Part shown: piece by piece, positions 1 to 6,159 of the stretch | How the letters are laid out: every line of letters begins with the position of its first letter | Numbering within the stretch: the first letter of the stretch is position 1 | NCBI GenBank assembly: GCA_003505715.1 | Contig: DNXU01000200.1 | Span: 1,553 to 13,557, forward strand | Direction: 5' to 3' | DNA: 12,005 nt | Source: Cyanobacteria bacterium UBA8803 | GTDB taxonomy: Bacteria; Cyanobacteriota; Cyanobacteriia; Cyanobacteriales; Coleofasciculaceae | Notes under the pieces: model-generated | What the model saw: the letters and a program-made list of their open reading frames with translations, nothing else | Database searches by the model: none | What the model was told of the DNA's origin: nothing | Translations under genes and position numbers: made by a program

Positions 1-6
1 ATTTTT

Positions 7-672
7 ATGGCTACTATTTACACAGTCCATCCGGAAACACCTCAAATACGTCGAATAGAGAAAATAAGGAACGATCTACGAGATGGTGCTGTGATGTTAT
101 ACCCCACGGACACTGTCTATGCCATTGGGTGCGATCTGAATGTTAAGGGAGCATTGGAACGGGTGAGGCGTCTGAAGCAACTCTCTAACGATAAGCCGCT
201 GACGTTTCTCTGTTCTTCTCTGTCCAACATCTCCCAATATGCTTGGGTGAGTGACCCAGCTTACCGGATTATGAGGCGTCTGATTCCAGGACCGTATACG
301 TTTTTGCTACCCGCAACCAAATTAGTACCCCGACTGGTGATGAGTCCCAAGCGCAAAACCAGCGGTATCCGAGTTCCCGATCATCAGGTTTGTCAGGCGC
401 TGCTGGAAGCCTTGGGGAATCCTATTATTTCCACCTCTGCTCATCTACCCAATGACAACGGCCAAACTGTCCAGATTGGACTAGAACGAGCAAAACTATT
501 CGACCAGTTCGATAGTTTGGTAGACATTATTGTGGACGATGGTTCAGAACCAGGTTCTCAGGTTTCAACCATTCTGGACATGACTGGGGATGAACCTAAA
601 ATTGTGAGGCAAGGTTTGGGATGGGAGGCAGCAAAAGCTTGGGCTTTACCAATCGGTAAAAATTGGGAGTAG
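7..672 (+). CDS. L-threonylcarbamoyladenylate synthase (Sua5/YciO/YrdC/YwlC family)
   Basis: Enzymes of this family make L-threonylcarbamoyl-AMP from threonine, bicarbonate and ATP in the cytosol. TsaD and its partners then transfer the group to A37 of ANN-decoding tRNAs (t6A). The 221-residue product shows the family signatures in order: YPTDTVYAIGCD at about 32-43, KPLTFLC near 63-69, PGPYTFLLPAT at 94-104, SGIRVPDH at 119-126 and STSAHLP at 142-148. These surround the basic cavity that binds tRNA or nucleotide. The length fits the YrdC-like form without the extra C-terminal Sua5 domain. The ATG lies six bases from the window edge, so the ribosome site cannot be judged. The next gene starts more than 400 bases away, so no operon is evident downstream. 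YciO-type paralogues share these motifs, so the exact subfamily (tsaC versus yciO) is uncertain; the fold assignment is firm. Confidence 0.93.
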   Translation: MATIYTVHPETPQIRRIEKIRNDLRDGAVMLYPTDTVYAIGCDLNVKGALERVRRLKQLSNDKPLTFLCSSLSNISQYAWVSDPAYRIMRRLIPGPYTFLLPATKLVPRLVMSPKRKTSGIRVPDHQVCQALLEALGNPIISTSAHLPNDNGQTVQIGLERAKLFDQFDSLVDIIVDDGSEPGSQVSTILDMTGDEPKIVRQGLGWEAAKAWALPIGKNWE

Positions 673-1100
673 GAATGCCCCGCTAGGAGCAACCGCTCCA
701 AAAAAACCAGTTCTGCCCTGCCTTTTATCTTTGACCAAAACCCTTACTACAGGCGACGGCCAAGGCATTACGGACAACAAGCAAAAAATAATCCAGTTTG
801 TTAATTGTCCACTTATGCCCTAGCCGAGAGATCGCCAACGCCATGGGGGATGAAAGGGTGGAAATGCAGGTAAAACAAGGGCTTATAGCCACGAGCCATA
901 CTGAAAAATATCTCACCGCTGCCAGCGGTCAAATAGCGATCTGAGTTTAGTGACACAAGCAGGAACCGAGGGCTAAAGGTAGCGTTTTACATTACAAGTG
1001 GACAACAACAGAGAGTGAGTTGGCGAAAGATAAGACTCGCACCCATTCCTGAAGCTGGTGTCGCATGTAATTCGTGACTGTAGTCTTGAGGGGCAATACC
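673..1100. other. Gene-free interval between the t6A synthase and the HetZ-related gene
   Basis: I find no convincing gene here. A short stem (686-690 with 695-699) follows the upstream gene, but it is followed by a run of A rather than T, so it is not a standard terminator for that gene. An interrupted palindrome lies at 915-929. Two plus-strand frames between about 720 and 944 read like one peptide joined by a frameshift (see findings), which may be a gene relic or chance. GAGGGG at 1088-1093 is the likely ribosome binding site of the next gene. Confidence 0.5.
915..929. repeat. Interrupted 7-bp palindrome, possible operator
   Basis: ACCGCTG and its reverse complement CAGCGGT are separated by one base. 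The site lies about 170 bp upstream of the HetZ-related start. The symmetry suits a dimeric DNA-binding protein, but no regulator can be named and a chance palindrome is possible. Confidence 0.3.
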
Positions 1101-2363
1101 ATGAACGTTAAAACTGTCAAATCTATCAATCCAACTTCTCTCAACCACCTTCCAGATCCGGAAATTTTTCCCGGCACTGATACCAAGGCTTTAATTGAAC
1201 TCCTGTTAGAGGAAATGCAATCGGCGCTATGTGTTTCGACTCGTTCTAGAGGACACAGCAACAGTTCCTCTTCAAACTCAGGTGGGCTGCCCAGCCGTGC
1301 TCAAGCAGTAGTTCAGCGGATCGCCTTGGAAGTGGAACGGATTTGCACCAAGAGCGATCGCATCCAAACCTCCGGTCAAGTTCATTCTTGGCAATTGACT
1401 TTGGCGCGTCATCGGCTACAGAAATGCTTATCTTACTATAATTTGGGTGCTAAGCAAGGCCGTGTTGAATTACACAGCACCCTGAGCGTTATGGTTTATC
1501 GCCATGTAGCACAGCCTCAATCCCAGTTAAAATTTTCCGCTCGCTACAACTTGATTGAGGATTTTTTGCAAGACTTTTATGCGGAGTCCCTCAAAGCTTT
1601 TCGGCGCGAAAATCAGGTAGATGAAGATTATACCCCCCGTACCCAGCTAGAACTAGCCGAGTACATGGCGTTTACCGAACAATATGCCAAGCGACGCATT
1701 ACTCTACCGAATCGTAGCAGTCAGCAATTGATTGTCTTGAGAGCGCAGAGTTTTGCCAAACGCCAACCCACTGAAACTCCAGTAGATATTGAACAGGCAG
1801 TAGAATTTGCCAAGGGAGAAGAAGCGCAGGAATACAGCCGCACCCCTGCCATGCAACAGGTAAGATCGCGCTTAATTAGCGAAACCGCTGACCCCAGCGA
1901 ATCCGTATTACGCGATCGAGTTGTTTCAGAACTGGTGCAATACTTGGAGGAGCAAGGTCACTCTGACTGTGCTGATTACCTCGTCTTAAAGCTGCAAGAC
2001 CTTGCTGCACCCGATATCGACGAAATTCTCGGTCTAACACCCCGCCAGCGGGACTACCTGCAACAGCGCTTCAAATACCATGTGGAAAAATTCTCTCGCT
2101 CTTCCCACTGGAAACTCGTACACCAATGGTTAGGAGCAGACCTCGATCAAAAGCTGGGCATGTCATCAATACAGTGGGAATCATTTTTAGCCGAACTTGA
2201 TGAAAAACAGCAGCAACTGCTGTCTCTCAAACAAGCTCACCACACCGATACTGAGATTGCCAAAGCTCTGAACTGCACGCCCAAACAAATGCAAAAGCGC
2301 TGGACTCAGTTGTTGGAACTAGCGTGGAAAACCCGCAACTCAGGAGGCACAATTGTCGAGTAG
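1101..2363 (+). CDS. HetZ-related protein (cyanobacterial regulator family)
   Basis: The 420-residue product matches my recollection of the HetZ-related family. HetZ itself (about 400 residues) is a DNA-binding regulator of early heterocyst differentiation in Anabaena, and relatives also occur in cyanobacteria that do not form heterocysts. Visible features are a serine-rich low-complexity patch (about 48-60), a long helical centre with a conserved-looking block YTPRTQLELAEYMAFTEQYA (177-196), a sigma-region-4-like stretch LGLTPRQRDYLQQRF (310-324), and a C-terminal helix-turn-helix-like segment around TDTEIAKALNCTPKQ (382-396). I chose ATG 1101 because GAGGGG sits seven bases upstream. A GTG at 1074 in the same frame would add nine residues but has no such site. 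One HIP1 site lies inside the gene. The long hairpin after the stop probably ends the transcript. A role in heterocyst formation here is not shown; the DNA-binding role is inferred from the family and the helix-turn-helix-like tail. Confidence 0.75.
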   Translation: MNVKTVKSINPTSLNHLPDPEIFPGTDTKALIELLLEEMQSALCVSTRSRGHSNSSSSNSGGLPSRAQAVVQRIALEVERICTKSDRIQTSGQVHSWQLTLARHRLQKCLSYYNLGAKQGRVELHSTLSVMVYRHVAQPQSQLKFSARYNLIEDFLQDFYAESLKAFRRENQVDEDYTPRTQLELAEYMAFTEQYAKRRITLPNRSSQQLIVLRAQSFAKRQPTETPVDIEQAVEFAKGEEAQEYSRTPAMQQVRSRLISETADPSESVLRDRVVSELVQYLEEQGHSDCADYLVLKLQDLAAPDIDEILGLTPRQRDYLQQRFKYHVEKFSRSSHWKLVHQWLGADLDQKLGMSSIQWESFLAELDEKQQQLLSLKQAHHTDTEIAKALNCTPKQMQKRWTQLLELAWKTRNSGGTIVE

Positions 2364-2382
2364 CAAGTTTGGTCTGGGGCAT

Positions 2383-2448
2383 CTCAATCGCAGCAGGACT
2401 CCCCTGCTAAACCTGTCGGATTAGAGGGGGAGTCCTGCTGCGATTGGG
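2383..2448. terminator. Very long hairpin after the HetZ-related gene, probable terminator
   Basis: Twenty bases at 2385-2404 are perfectly complementary to 2427-2446. Flanking wobble and C-G pairs extend the outside of the stem. After one wobble and one mismatch the inside continues with CTAA/TTAG (2407-2410 with 2421-2424) and CC/GG closing a four-base loop. The following bases TTCCTTT (2449-2455) are moderately U-rich in RNA, so a Rho-independent terminator is plausible. The stem is unusually long and could instead be a palindromic repeat element. Confidence 0.6.
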
Positions 2449-2469
2449 TTCCTTTGCCCCCCTAACCCC

Positions 2470-2766
2470 CCAACCTTGGGGGGAACCAGAAGGGATGTAG
2501 TTGCACTCCTAACCTGCCAACCTTGGGGGGGCCAGAAGGGATGCAGTTGCACTCCTAACCTGCCAAGGTTGGGGGGAACCAGAAGGGATGCAGTTGCACT
2601 CCTAACCTGCCAACCTTGGGGGGGCCAGAAGGGATGCAGTTGCCCCCCTAACCCCCCAACCTTGGGGGGAACCAGAAGGGATGCAGTTGCACTCCTAACC
2701 TGCCAACCTTGGGGGGGCCAGAAGGGATGCAGCTGCGCTCCTAAGCTGCCAACTTTTGGGAGTTAA
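2470..2766. repeat. Tandem array of 46/47-bp units forming three 93-bp dimers
   Basis: Six units begin at 2470, 2517, 2563, 2610, 2656 and 2703. Their lengths alternate 47, 46, 47, 46, 47, 46, and a partial seventh starts at 2749. Odd units carry six G then AACCAGAAGGGATG; even units carry seven G then CCAGAAGGGATG, so the true period is a 93-bp pair. Most units begin CCAACCTTGG; the third begins CCAAGGTTGG. C-rich ends next to G-rich starts (CCCCCCAA/TTGGGGGG) allow hairpins. Because 93 is divisible by three, one frame stays open for 96 codons from a TTG, but no start signal or recognisable protein supports translation. With no unique spacers it is not a CRISPR array. Confidence 0.93.
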
Positions 2767-2846
2767 TTGCGACTAAAGGTGAAATAGTATTACAATCCCA
2801 GCAATCGTTCTACATGTAATACGATTTAAGAGTCGATTGCGACTAA
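2766..2846. repeat. Two copies of ATTGCGACTAA upstream of the PHP gene
   Basis: The 11-mer occurs at 2766-2776 and 2836-2846, exactly 70 bases apart. The second copy lies inside the inverted repeat AGTCG-ATTG-CGACT (2831-2844); the first copy has a degenerate left half. Their position 120-200 bases before the PHP start would suit operator sites, but I cannot name a binding protein. The remainder of 2847-2969 shows no gene. Confidence 0.35.
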
Positions 2847-2969
2847 GTTTTGCTAAGGTAGGGTTAACAATTTGAAACCATTAGCAAGCACCCTATTGAG
2901 GTTTACGAGCGGTCGGCGGTGGAGGGTCGCATCTTATCAATCAACCTAAGCAATTTCACCTAGGCAATT

Positions 2970-3677
2970 ATGGCGGTCAAGATGGCTCCAGCTTTAGCTT
3001 CACTTCAGGTAGCAGCACAAAATCGGGAAGCACTCAGGCAGGTCTGGCAAAACATTCAGCCAGAAAGTTGCCCTCATTCCTACAACTTCCACATGCATAC
3101 TATCTGTTCTGATGGTAGGCTAAAACCCAAAGAGGTGATCGATCAGGCTCTTACCATTGGCCTGAAAGGTTTTGCAATTACTGACCACCATACAATCGGT
3201 GGTTATAAAATCGCTCAAAGCTGGTTGGAATTCTTACAGCGATCGTCACCCTCAACCTCAGCGCCTCATCTGTGGACTGGCGTAGAAATCACGGCCAATC
3301 TGTTGGACACTGAAGTTCACATTTTGGGCTATGCTTTCAACCCAGCACATTCTAGCCTAGAGCCTTATCTACAGGGACATGCACCAAGAAACAGTGACGC
3401 AAGAGCCGCTGTAGTCGTTGCTGCTCTTCATGAAGCAGGTGGCTTAGCTGTCTTAGCTCACCCAGCTCGCTACCGATGCTCGGCAGAGGAGCTGATTCCA
3501 GCAGCGGCTGACTTAGGTATTGATGGTGTCGAAGCCTACTATGCCTACGCCAACCCAGATCCTTGGCAACCCAGCGCCAAACAAACTCAGCAAGTGAAAA
3601 AGCTAAGTGCTACCTATAATTTGCTTAACACTTGCGGCACAGATACCCATGGCCCAAACTTACTAAGACGTTTATAG
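2970..3677 (+). CDS. PHP-domain metal-dependent phosphoesterase
   Basis: The 235-residue product is a stand-alone PHP (polymerase and histidinol phosphatase) domain, a distorted TIM barrel with a di- or trinuclear metal site that hydrolyses phosphoesters. Likely metal ligands are visible in order: HMH (41-43) with D48, DHH (72-74), E106 in GVEIT, H117 in EVHILGY, H164 in AHP, and D225/H227 in GTDTH. The best studied relatives of this short type (RNase AM/TrpH) remove nucleotides from 3',5'-bisphosphates or short RNA 5' ends; the substrate here is unknown. The domain is complete to its last motif, so the protein seems intact even though it stops only about 20 bases before the TnpB element's first hairpin. 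The ATG at 2970 lacks a clear ribosome site; an alternative ATG lies at 2982. Confidence 0.88.
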   Translation: MAVKMAPALASLQVAAQNREALRQVWQNIQPESCPHSYNFHMHTICSDGRLKPKEVIDQALTIGLKGFAITDHHTIGGYKIAQSWLEFLQRSSPSTSAPHLWTGVEITANLLDTEVHILGYAFNPAHSSLEPYLQGHAPRNSDARAAVVVAALHEAGGLAVLAHPARYRCSAEELIPAAADLGIDGVEAYYAYANPDPWQPSAKQTQQVKKLSATYNLLNTCGTDTHGPNLLRRL

Positions 3678-3696
3678 GGGACAGGGAACAGCATAG

Positions 3697-3723
3697 GGTG
3701 CGTTATGCGAAAGCTAACGCACC
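3697..3723. repeat. Left-end hairpin with GAAA loop
   Basis: GGTGCGTTA (3697-3705) pairs perfectly with TAACGCACC (3715-3723). Inside, a bulged T is followed by GC-GAAA-GC, a GNRA-type tetraloop. It may be the subterminal hairpin of the TnpB element. It also resembles small GTGCGTTA palindromes scattered in cyanobacterial genomes, so it may be an independent repeat. Confidence 0.6.
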
Positions 3724-3805
3724 ATTACCGCTATTGTTTGTAGTAGGCACCCTCAACCACTTTCATTGGTTACTACGAACCGTCACCTATTTCGGCAGGA
3801 GGCTC

Positions 3806-3865
3806 CCGCTATAACTGGAGGGGGATATATCGAGCCGTAGGCGAGTACCCCCAACAGTTTAGCGG
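3806..3865 (+). other. Extended imperfect stem upstream of tnpB, possible structured RNA
   Basis: CCGCTA (3806-3811) pairs with TAGCGG (3860-3865), AACTG (3813-3817) with CAGTT (3855-3859) and GGGGG (3820-3824) with CCCCC (3848-3852). The only interruptions are one bulged T and a 2x2 internal loop. The 23-base interior contains a further GCC/GGC mini-stem. The arms pair over 16 bp in a segment with no ORF, 77 bases before tnpB. It could be part of the element's left end or a small RNA. It does not match the usual downstream position of a TnpB guide RNA. Confidence 0.5.
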
Positions 3866-3926
3866 TGAGAGGAATGCCGGGAAAACGGAGGTAGGGAGTT
3901 TTCCAAACACCATAATGTCATTGCAG

Positions 3927-3935
3927 TGATATAAT
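3927..3935 (+). promoter_or_regulatory. Extended -10 promoter of tnpB, leaderless start predicted
   Basis: TGATATAAT is a perfect extended -10 element (TGNTATAAT). No good -35 hexamer lies at the usual distance, as is common for extended -10 promoters. Six bases separate the hexamer from the tnpB ATG, which places the expected transcription start on the A of the start codon. No Shine-Dalgarno sequence is present. Confidence 0.6.
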
Positions 3936-3941
3936 GTTGAC

Positions 3942-5123
3942 ATGGAAAAGCAAGTGTTAACGATAGTCTGCAAGATTAACCCCACCCCTGAACAGGTCAC
4001 CAAGATAGAAGCGACCCTTCAATCTTTTGCAGGCGCTTGCAACTACATCAACGAAGTTGTAGACCCCAGGCTAACGCATAACGTAACCATTCAGAATCTA
4101 GTCTATAGGGACGTTAGGGAGCAGTTTGGACTTGCTTCTAACCTTGTTGTCCGTGCCGTTAACCGGGTGAGTTCTAACCGCAAAACAGCGAAACGGATGA
4201 ACAAACCTGTTCGCAAGTTCCTTCCCACATCGGCTGATTACGATGCCCGTATCTTCTCTTTGAGAGAGAAAGATTGGTCAGTATCGTTAACATTAGTTGG
4301 CGGTAGAGAACGATTCTTAGTAGATGTTGGAAACTACCAGAAAGGGAAACTATCTGGGTTTACACCAACATCTGCCACATTGGTCAAACACCAAAATGGA
4401 ACCTACTCGGTAAACATTAAGGTGCATATTGACGCCCCAAGTATTCAAAAATCCCAAGGTATAATTGGGGTGGACTTGGGGCGTCGCGATGTGGCAGTAA
4501 CCAGTGAGGGAGAAAGTTTTTCAGGTCAACAAATAACCAAGATTCGAGATAGATATTCGAGGGCAAGAACGTCTCTCCAGAAGAAGGCTTCAGAAGGCAC
4601 AAGGTCAACTAGACGTAGAGCTAGGCAGATTTTGCAACGGTTATCTGGTCGGGAGAGACGCTTTCAAACGTGGGTTAACCATAACGTCAGTAAGCACATT
4701 ATTGGCAAGGCTAAAAAGTCAGGATGCTCAATTGCAATCGAAGACTTAACAGGGATTCGTGAGCGGACAAATGAGCAACCTAGAAGTAAGACTGAGCGTA
4801 GACGTTCAAACAGTTGGGCATTTTTCCAGCTACGAACATTTCTGGACTACAAAGCTCTTGGTGCTGGAGTTGAAGTAATCAAAGTCAACCCAGCTTACAC
4901 AAGCCAAACCTGCCACAAGTGCTTACACATCCATCCAGTAAAAGGAAAGTCCTACCGAAGTGGTAAGACTTTCAATTGCCAACATTGCAACTGGAAAGGC
5001 GATGCTGACCTTAATGGTGCCAACGTAATCAAACTTTTGGGGGCTTCTGTAAACAGCCCTGGAGGTTCGTACCTGTCGTGTGAATTACGTCGGAAAGTCG
5101 AGTACTTCCAACCTAGTTTATAA
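3942..5123 (+). CDS. tnpB: TnpB RNA-guided nuclease (IS200/IS605 family OrfB)
   Basis: TnpB proteins are RNA-guided DNA endonucleases, relatives of the Cas12 ancestor. They use an RNA from the element's own 3' end to cut the empty donor site and so promote retention of the element. The 393-residue product has normal family length. The RuvC acidic residues look intact: D178 in GVDLG, E267 in AIEDLTG, and D354/D356 in GDADLNGA. A zinc finger with C324, C327, C346 and C349 sits between the last two RuvC parts. The arginine-rich helix (about 203-240) and N-terminal KINPTPEQ segment are also typical. With the catalytic triad present it is probably an active nuclease, not a TldR-type repressor. No tnpA accompanies it. 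The start follows an extended -10 directly, without a ribosome site. RefSeq-style names would be 'transposase', but TnpB is not needed for transposition. Confidence 0.93.
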   Translation: MEKQVLTIVCKINPTPEQVTKIEATLQSFAGACNYINEVVDPRLTHNVTIQNLVYRDVREQFGLASNLVVRAVNRVSSNRKTAKRMNKPVRKFLPTSADYDARIFSLREKDWSVSLTLVGGRERFLVDVGNYQKGKLSGFTPTSATLVKHQNGTYSVNIKVHIDAPSIQKSQGIIGVDLGRRDVAVTSEGESFSGQQITKIRDRYSRARTSLQKKASEGTRSTRRRARQILQRLSGRERRFQTWVNHNVSKHIIGKAKKSGCSIAIEDLTGIRERTNEQPRSKTERRRSNSWAFFQLRTFLDYKALGAGVEVIKVNPAYTSQTCHKCLHIHPVKGKSYRSGKTFNCQHCNWKGDADLNGANVIKLLGASVNSPGGSYLSCELRRKVEYFQPSL

Positions 5124-5148
5124 GGGTTTGGTACAGGGCTGCTGAAAG

Positions 5149-5183
5149 CCTACACCATAATCGGTACTCCGATTTGGTGTAGG
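5149..5183 (+). ncRNA. Right-end hairpin, candidate 3' part of the TnpB guide RNA
   Basis: CCTACACCA (5149-5157) pairs with TGGTGTAGG (5175-5183). After one bulged T, AATCGG (5159-5164) pairs with CCGATT (5169-5174) around the loop TACT. A weaker stem, TAGTTT/AAACTA (5184-5189 with 5194-5199), follows directly. TnpB guide RNAs usually overlap the 3' end of tnpB and run to the right end of the element, with the guide copied from flanking DNA; this stem is in the right place. It could also serve as a terminator for tnpB or for convergent recX. Confidence 0.5.
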
Positions 5184-5196
5184 TAGTTTACTAAAA

Positions 5197-5661
5197 CTAA
5201 TCAAGCTCATCTTGTTGCTCCCTCTGCCACTGACCTAAAACCTCACTCGGATTAAACCCCCTGTACTGAAGGAATTGCCATAACTTAGCCTTAGTTTTGG
5301 GGCCGATGGCCAGAAAATCATCAATTTTATACTTGCGCCTGACCTTGGCTTTTAAACCCTCCAGCTCCCCGGCTTCTTCCTCTTGAGGTTGTGACTGCCA
5401 GATTTCCTCAAATACATCGGCAGGAATTCCCTTTTCTCTACACTTGCGCTTGATTACCGATTTGCCGTATTTGCCTTGATAGGAAACAATCATGCTCTCC
5501 ACAAAGCGCGTATCTGACTGATAATTTTGAGTCTGAAGTTCCTCAATAGCATCAGCAATCTCCTGTAGCCCAAACCCTTTTTGTTGTGCTTTTTGGGTAA
5601 GTTCTTGACTGCTGTACTCCCGACGGGCTAAAAGTTTGTAGAAATAGTCAAGGCAAGTCAT
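5197..5661 (-). CDS. recX: RecX family regulatory protein
   Basis: RecX binds the RecA filament and limits recombinase activity. The product is about 154 residues of helical, charged sequence with RecX signatures: CLDYFYKLLARREYSSQEL near the start, the LQTQNYQSDTRFVESMI segment, and GKYGKSVIKRKCREKGIP in the second helical repeat. The C-terminal third (RRKYKIDD...FLQYRGFNPSEVLGQW) matches the third repeat of RecX. I start at the ATG ending at 5661 because the family begins at the CLDYF block. The frame stays open to 5715, but those 18 extra residues overlap crcB and are partly encoded by three TTCCAAT-like heptads (5663-5683). crcB lies 34 bases upstream on the same strand, so co-transcription is likely. 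The stop codon abuts the TnpB element's right end. Confidence 0.88.
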   Translation of the reverse strand: MTCLDYFYKLLARREYSSQELTQKAQQKGFGLQEIADAIEELQTQNYQSDTRFVESMIVSYQGKYGKSVIKRKCREKGIPADVFEEIWQSQPQEEEAGELEGLKAKVRRKYKIDDFLAIGPKTKAKLWQFLQYRGFNPSEVLGQWQREQQDELD

Positions 5662-5695
5662 TTTCCAATTTCCAATTTTCCATTGGCAAAAAACT

Positions 5696-6094
5696 TCATT
5701 TTCCCAACCGGGCAAAAATAACCCCCAGTTGCACGCTAATCAGCCCCAGTATGGCACTGCCAGCCCAGTAAAACCCAGCAGCAGTGAGGCTGCGATCGCG
5801 CCACAAAATAATACTCTCTAGTCCATAGGTGGAAAACGTGGTATAAGCCCCTAAAAAGCCAGTAGTTACCATTAACCGAACTTCCGGCGGCACAGCCGTC
5901 ACTCGTTCTAAAGCAAAGGTAACGAAAAAGCCCATACCGAAACAGCCAGTCAGGTTAATGAAAAAGGTGCCGTAGGGAAAAGCAGTACCCCAGGCTTTCG
6001 CAAACCATAAGGTGAGATAGTAACGACTTAAGGCACCCGCGATCGCCCCTAAACTAATGGCAATGGGAGCGCGAAGATTAAGTTCTGTTAACAT
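5696..6094 (-). CDS. crcB: Fluoride efflux channel CrcB/Fluc
   Basis: CrcB (Fluc) forms dual-topology dimeric channels in the inner membrane that let fluoride out of the cell. The 132-residue product has four hydrophobic helices (about 10-30, 40-62, 72-95, 103-127) and the expected motifs: GALSRYYL at 20-27, GTFFINLTG with the pore asparagine N47, and [17 protein letters not shown] at 77-93, which includes the phenylalanine box and the sodium-site turn. Only one crcB copy is present, consistent with a homodimer. No crcB-type fluoride riboswitch is recognisable upstream; the 112-base leader region instead holds A/C-rich heptad repeats. It lies between the small membrane protein gene and recX on the same strand, and could share a transcript with either. 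Confidence 0.95.
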   Translation of the reverse strand: MLTELNLRAPIAISLGAIAGALSRYYLTLWFAKAWGTAFPYGTFFINLTGCFGMGFFVTFALERVTAVPPEVRLMVTTGFLGAYTTFSTYGLESIILWRDRSLTAAGFYWAGSAILGLISVQLGVIFARLGK

Positions 6095-6159
6095 TTTTAA
6101 TTTTAACCTGTGGTCATTAGAGCTTGGTTCTAAGTTGTGTATTCTCTCTTAAAACCCCC

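Larger units (their letters stand above)
3690..5196 (+). mobile_element. TnpB-only insertion element (IS200/IS605 superfamily, IS1341-like)
   Basis: The stretch between two convergent chromosomal genes holds one tnpB gene, a 5' region with two foldable segments and a 3' hairpin, and no tyrosine transposase tnpA. IS200/IS605 elements are bounded by subterminal hairpins rather than inverted repeats and make no target duplication. The stems at 3697-3723 and 5149-5183 would fit that role. Elements without tnpA are thought to move only when TnpA is supplied elsewhere. The exact ends cannot be fixed by eye; they lie between the PHP stop (3677) and the recX stop (5197). No HIP1 octamer was found in it. 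Confidence 0.75.

Noticed and set aside
686..706. Terminator after the t6A synthase gene
   Set aside because: The GGAGC/GCTCC stem is followed by A residues, not T, on the gene's strand.
725..916. 63-codon minus-strand frame
   Set aside because: No ribosome site, no recognisable motif, and it conflicts with the more protein-like plus-strand reading.
2476..2766. 96-codon open frame across the tandem repeats
   Set aside because: It starts at TTG inside the first repeat, has no ribosome site, and is open only because the 93-bp period is divisible by three. Treated as repeat DNA.
2470..2766. CRISPR-like array
   Set aside because: Units are contiguous and near identical, with no unique spacers and no cas genes nearby.
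3632..3814. 60-codon ORF overlapping the PHP 3' end
   Set aside because: It runs out of frame through the conserved GTDTH motif of the PHP gene and into the left-end hairpin of the TnpB element.
3820..3865. Group II intron domain V
   Set aside because: GAGCCGTA recalls the start of domain V, but the conserved GAAA-loop helix and the closing arm are missing and no reverse transcriptase is present.
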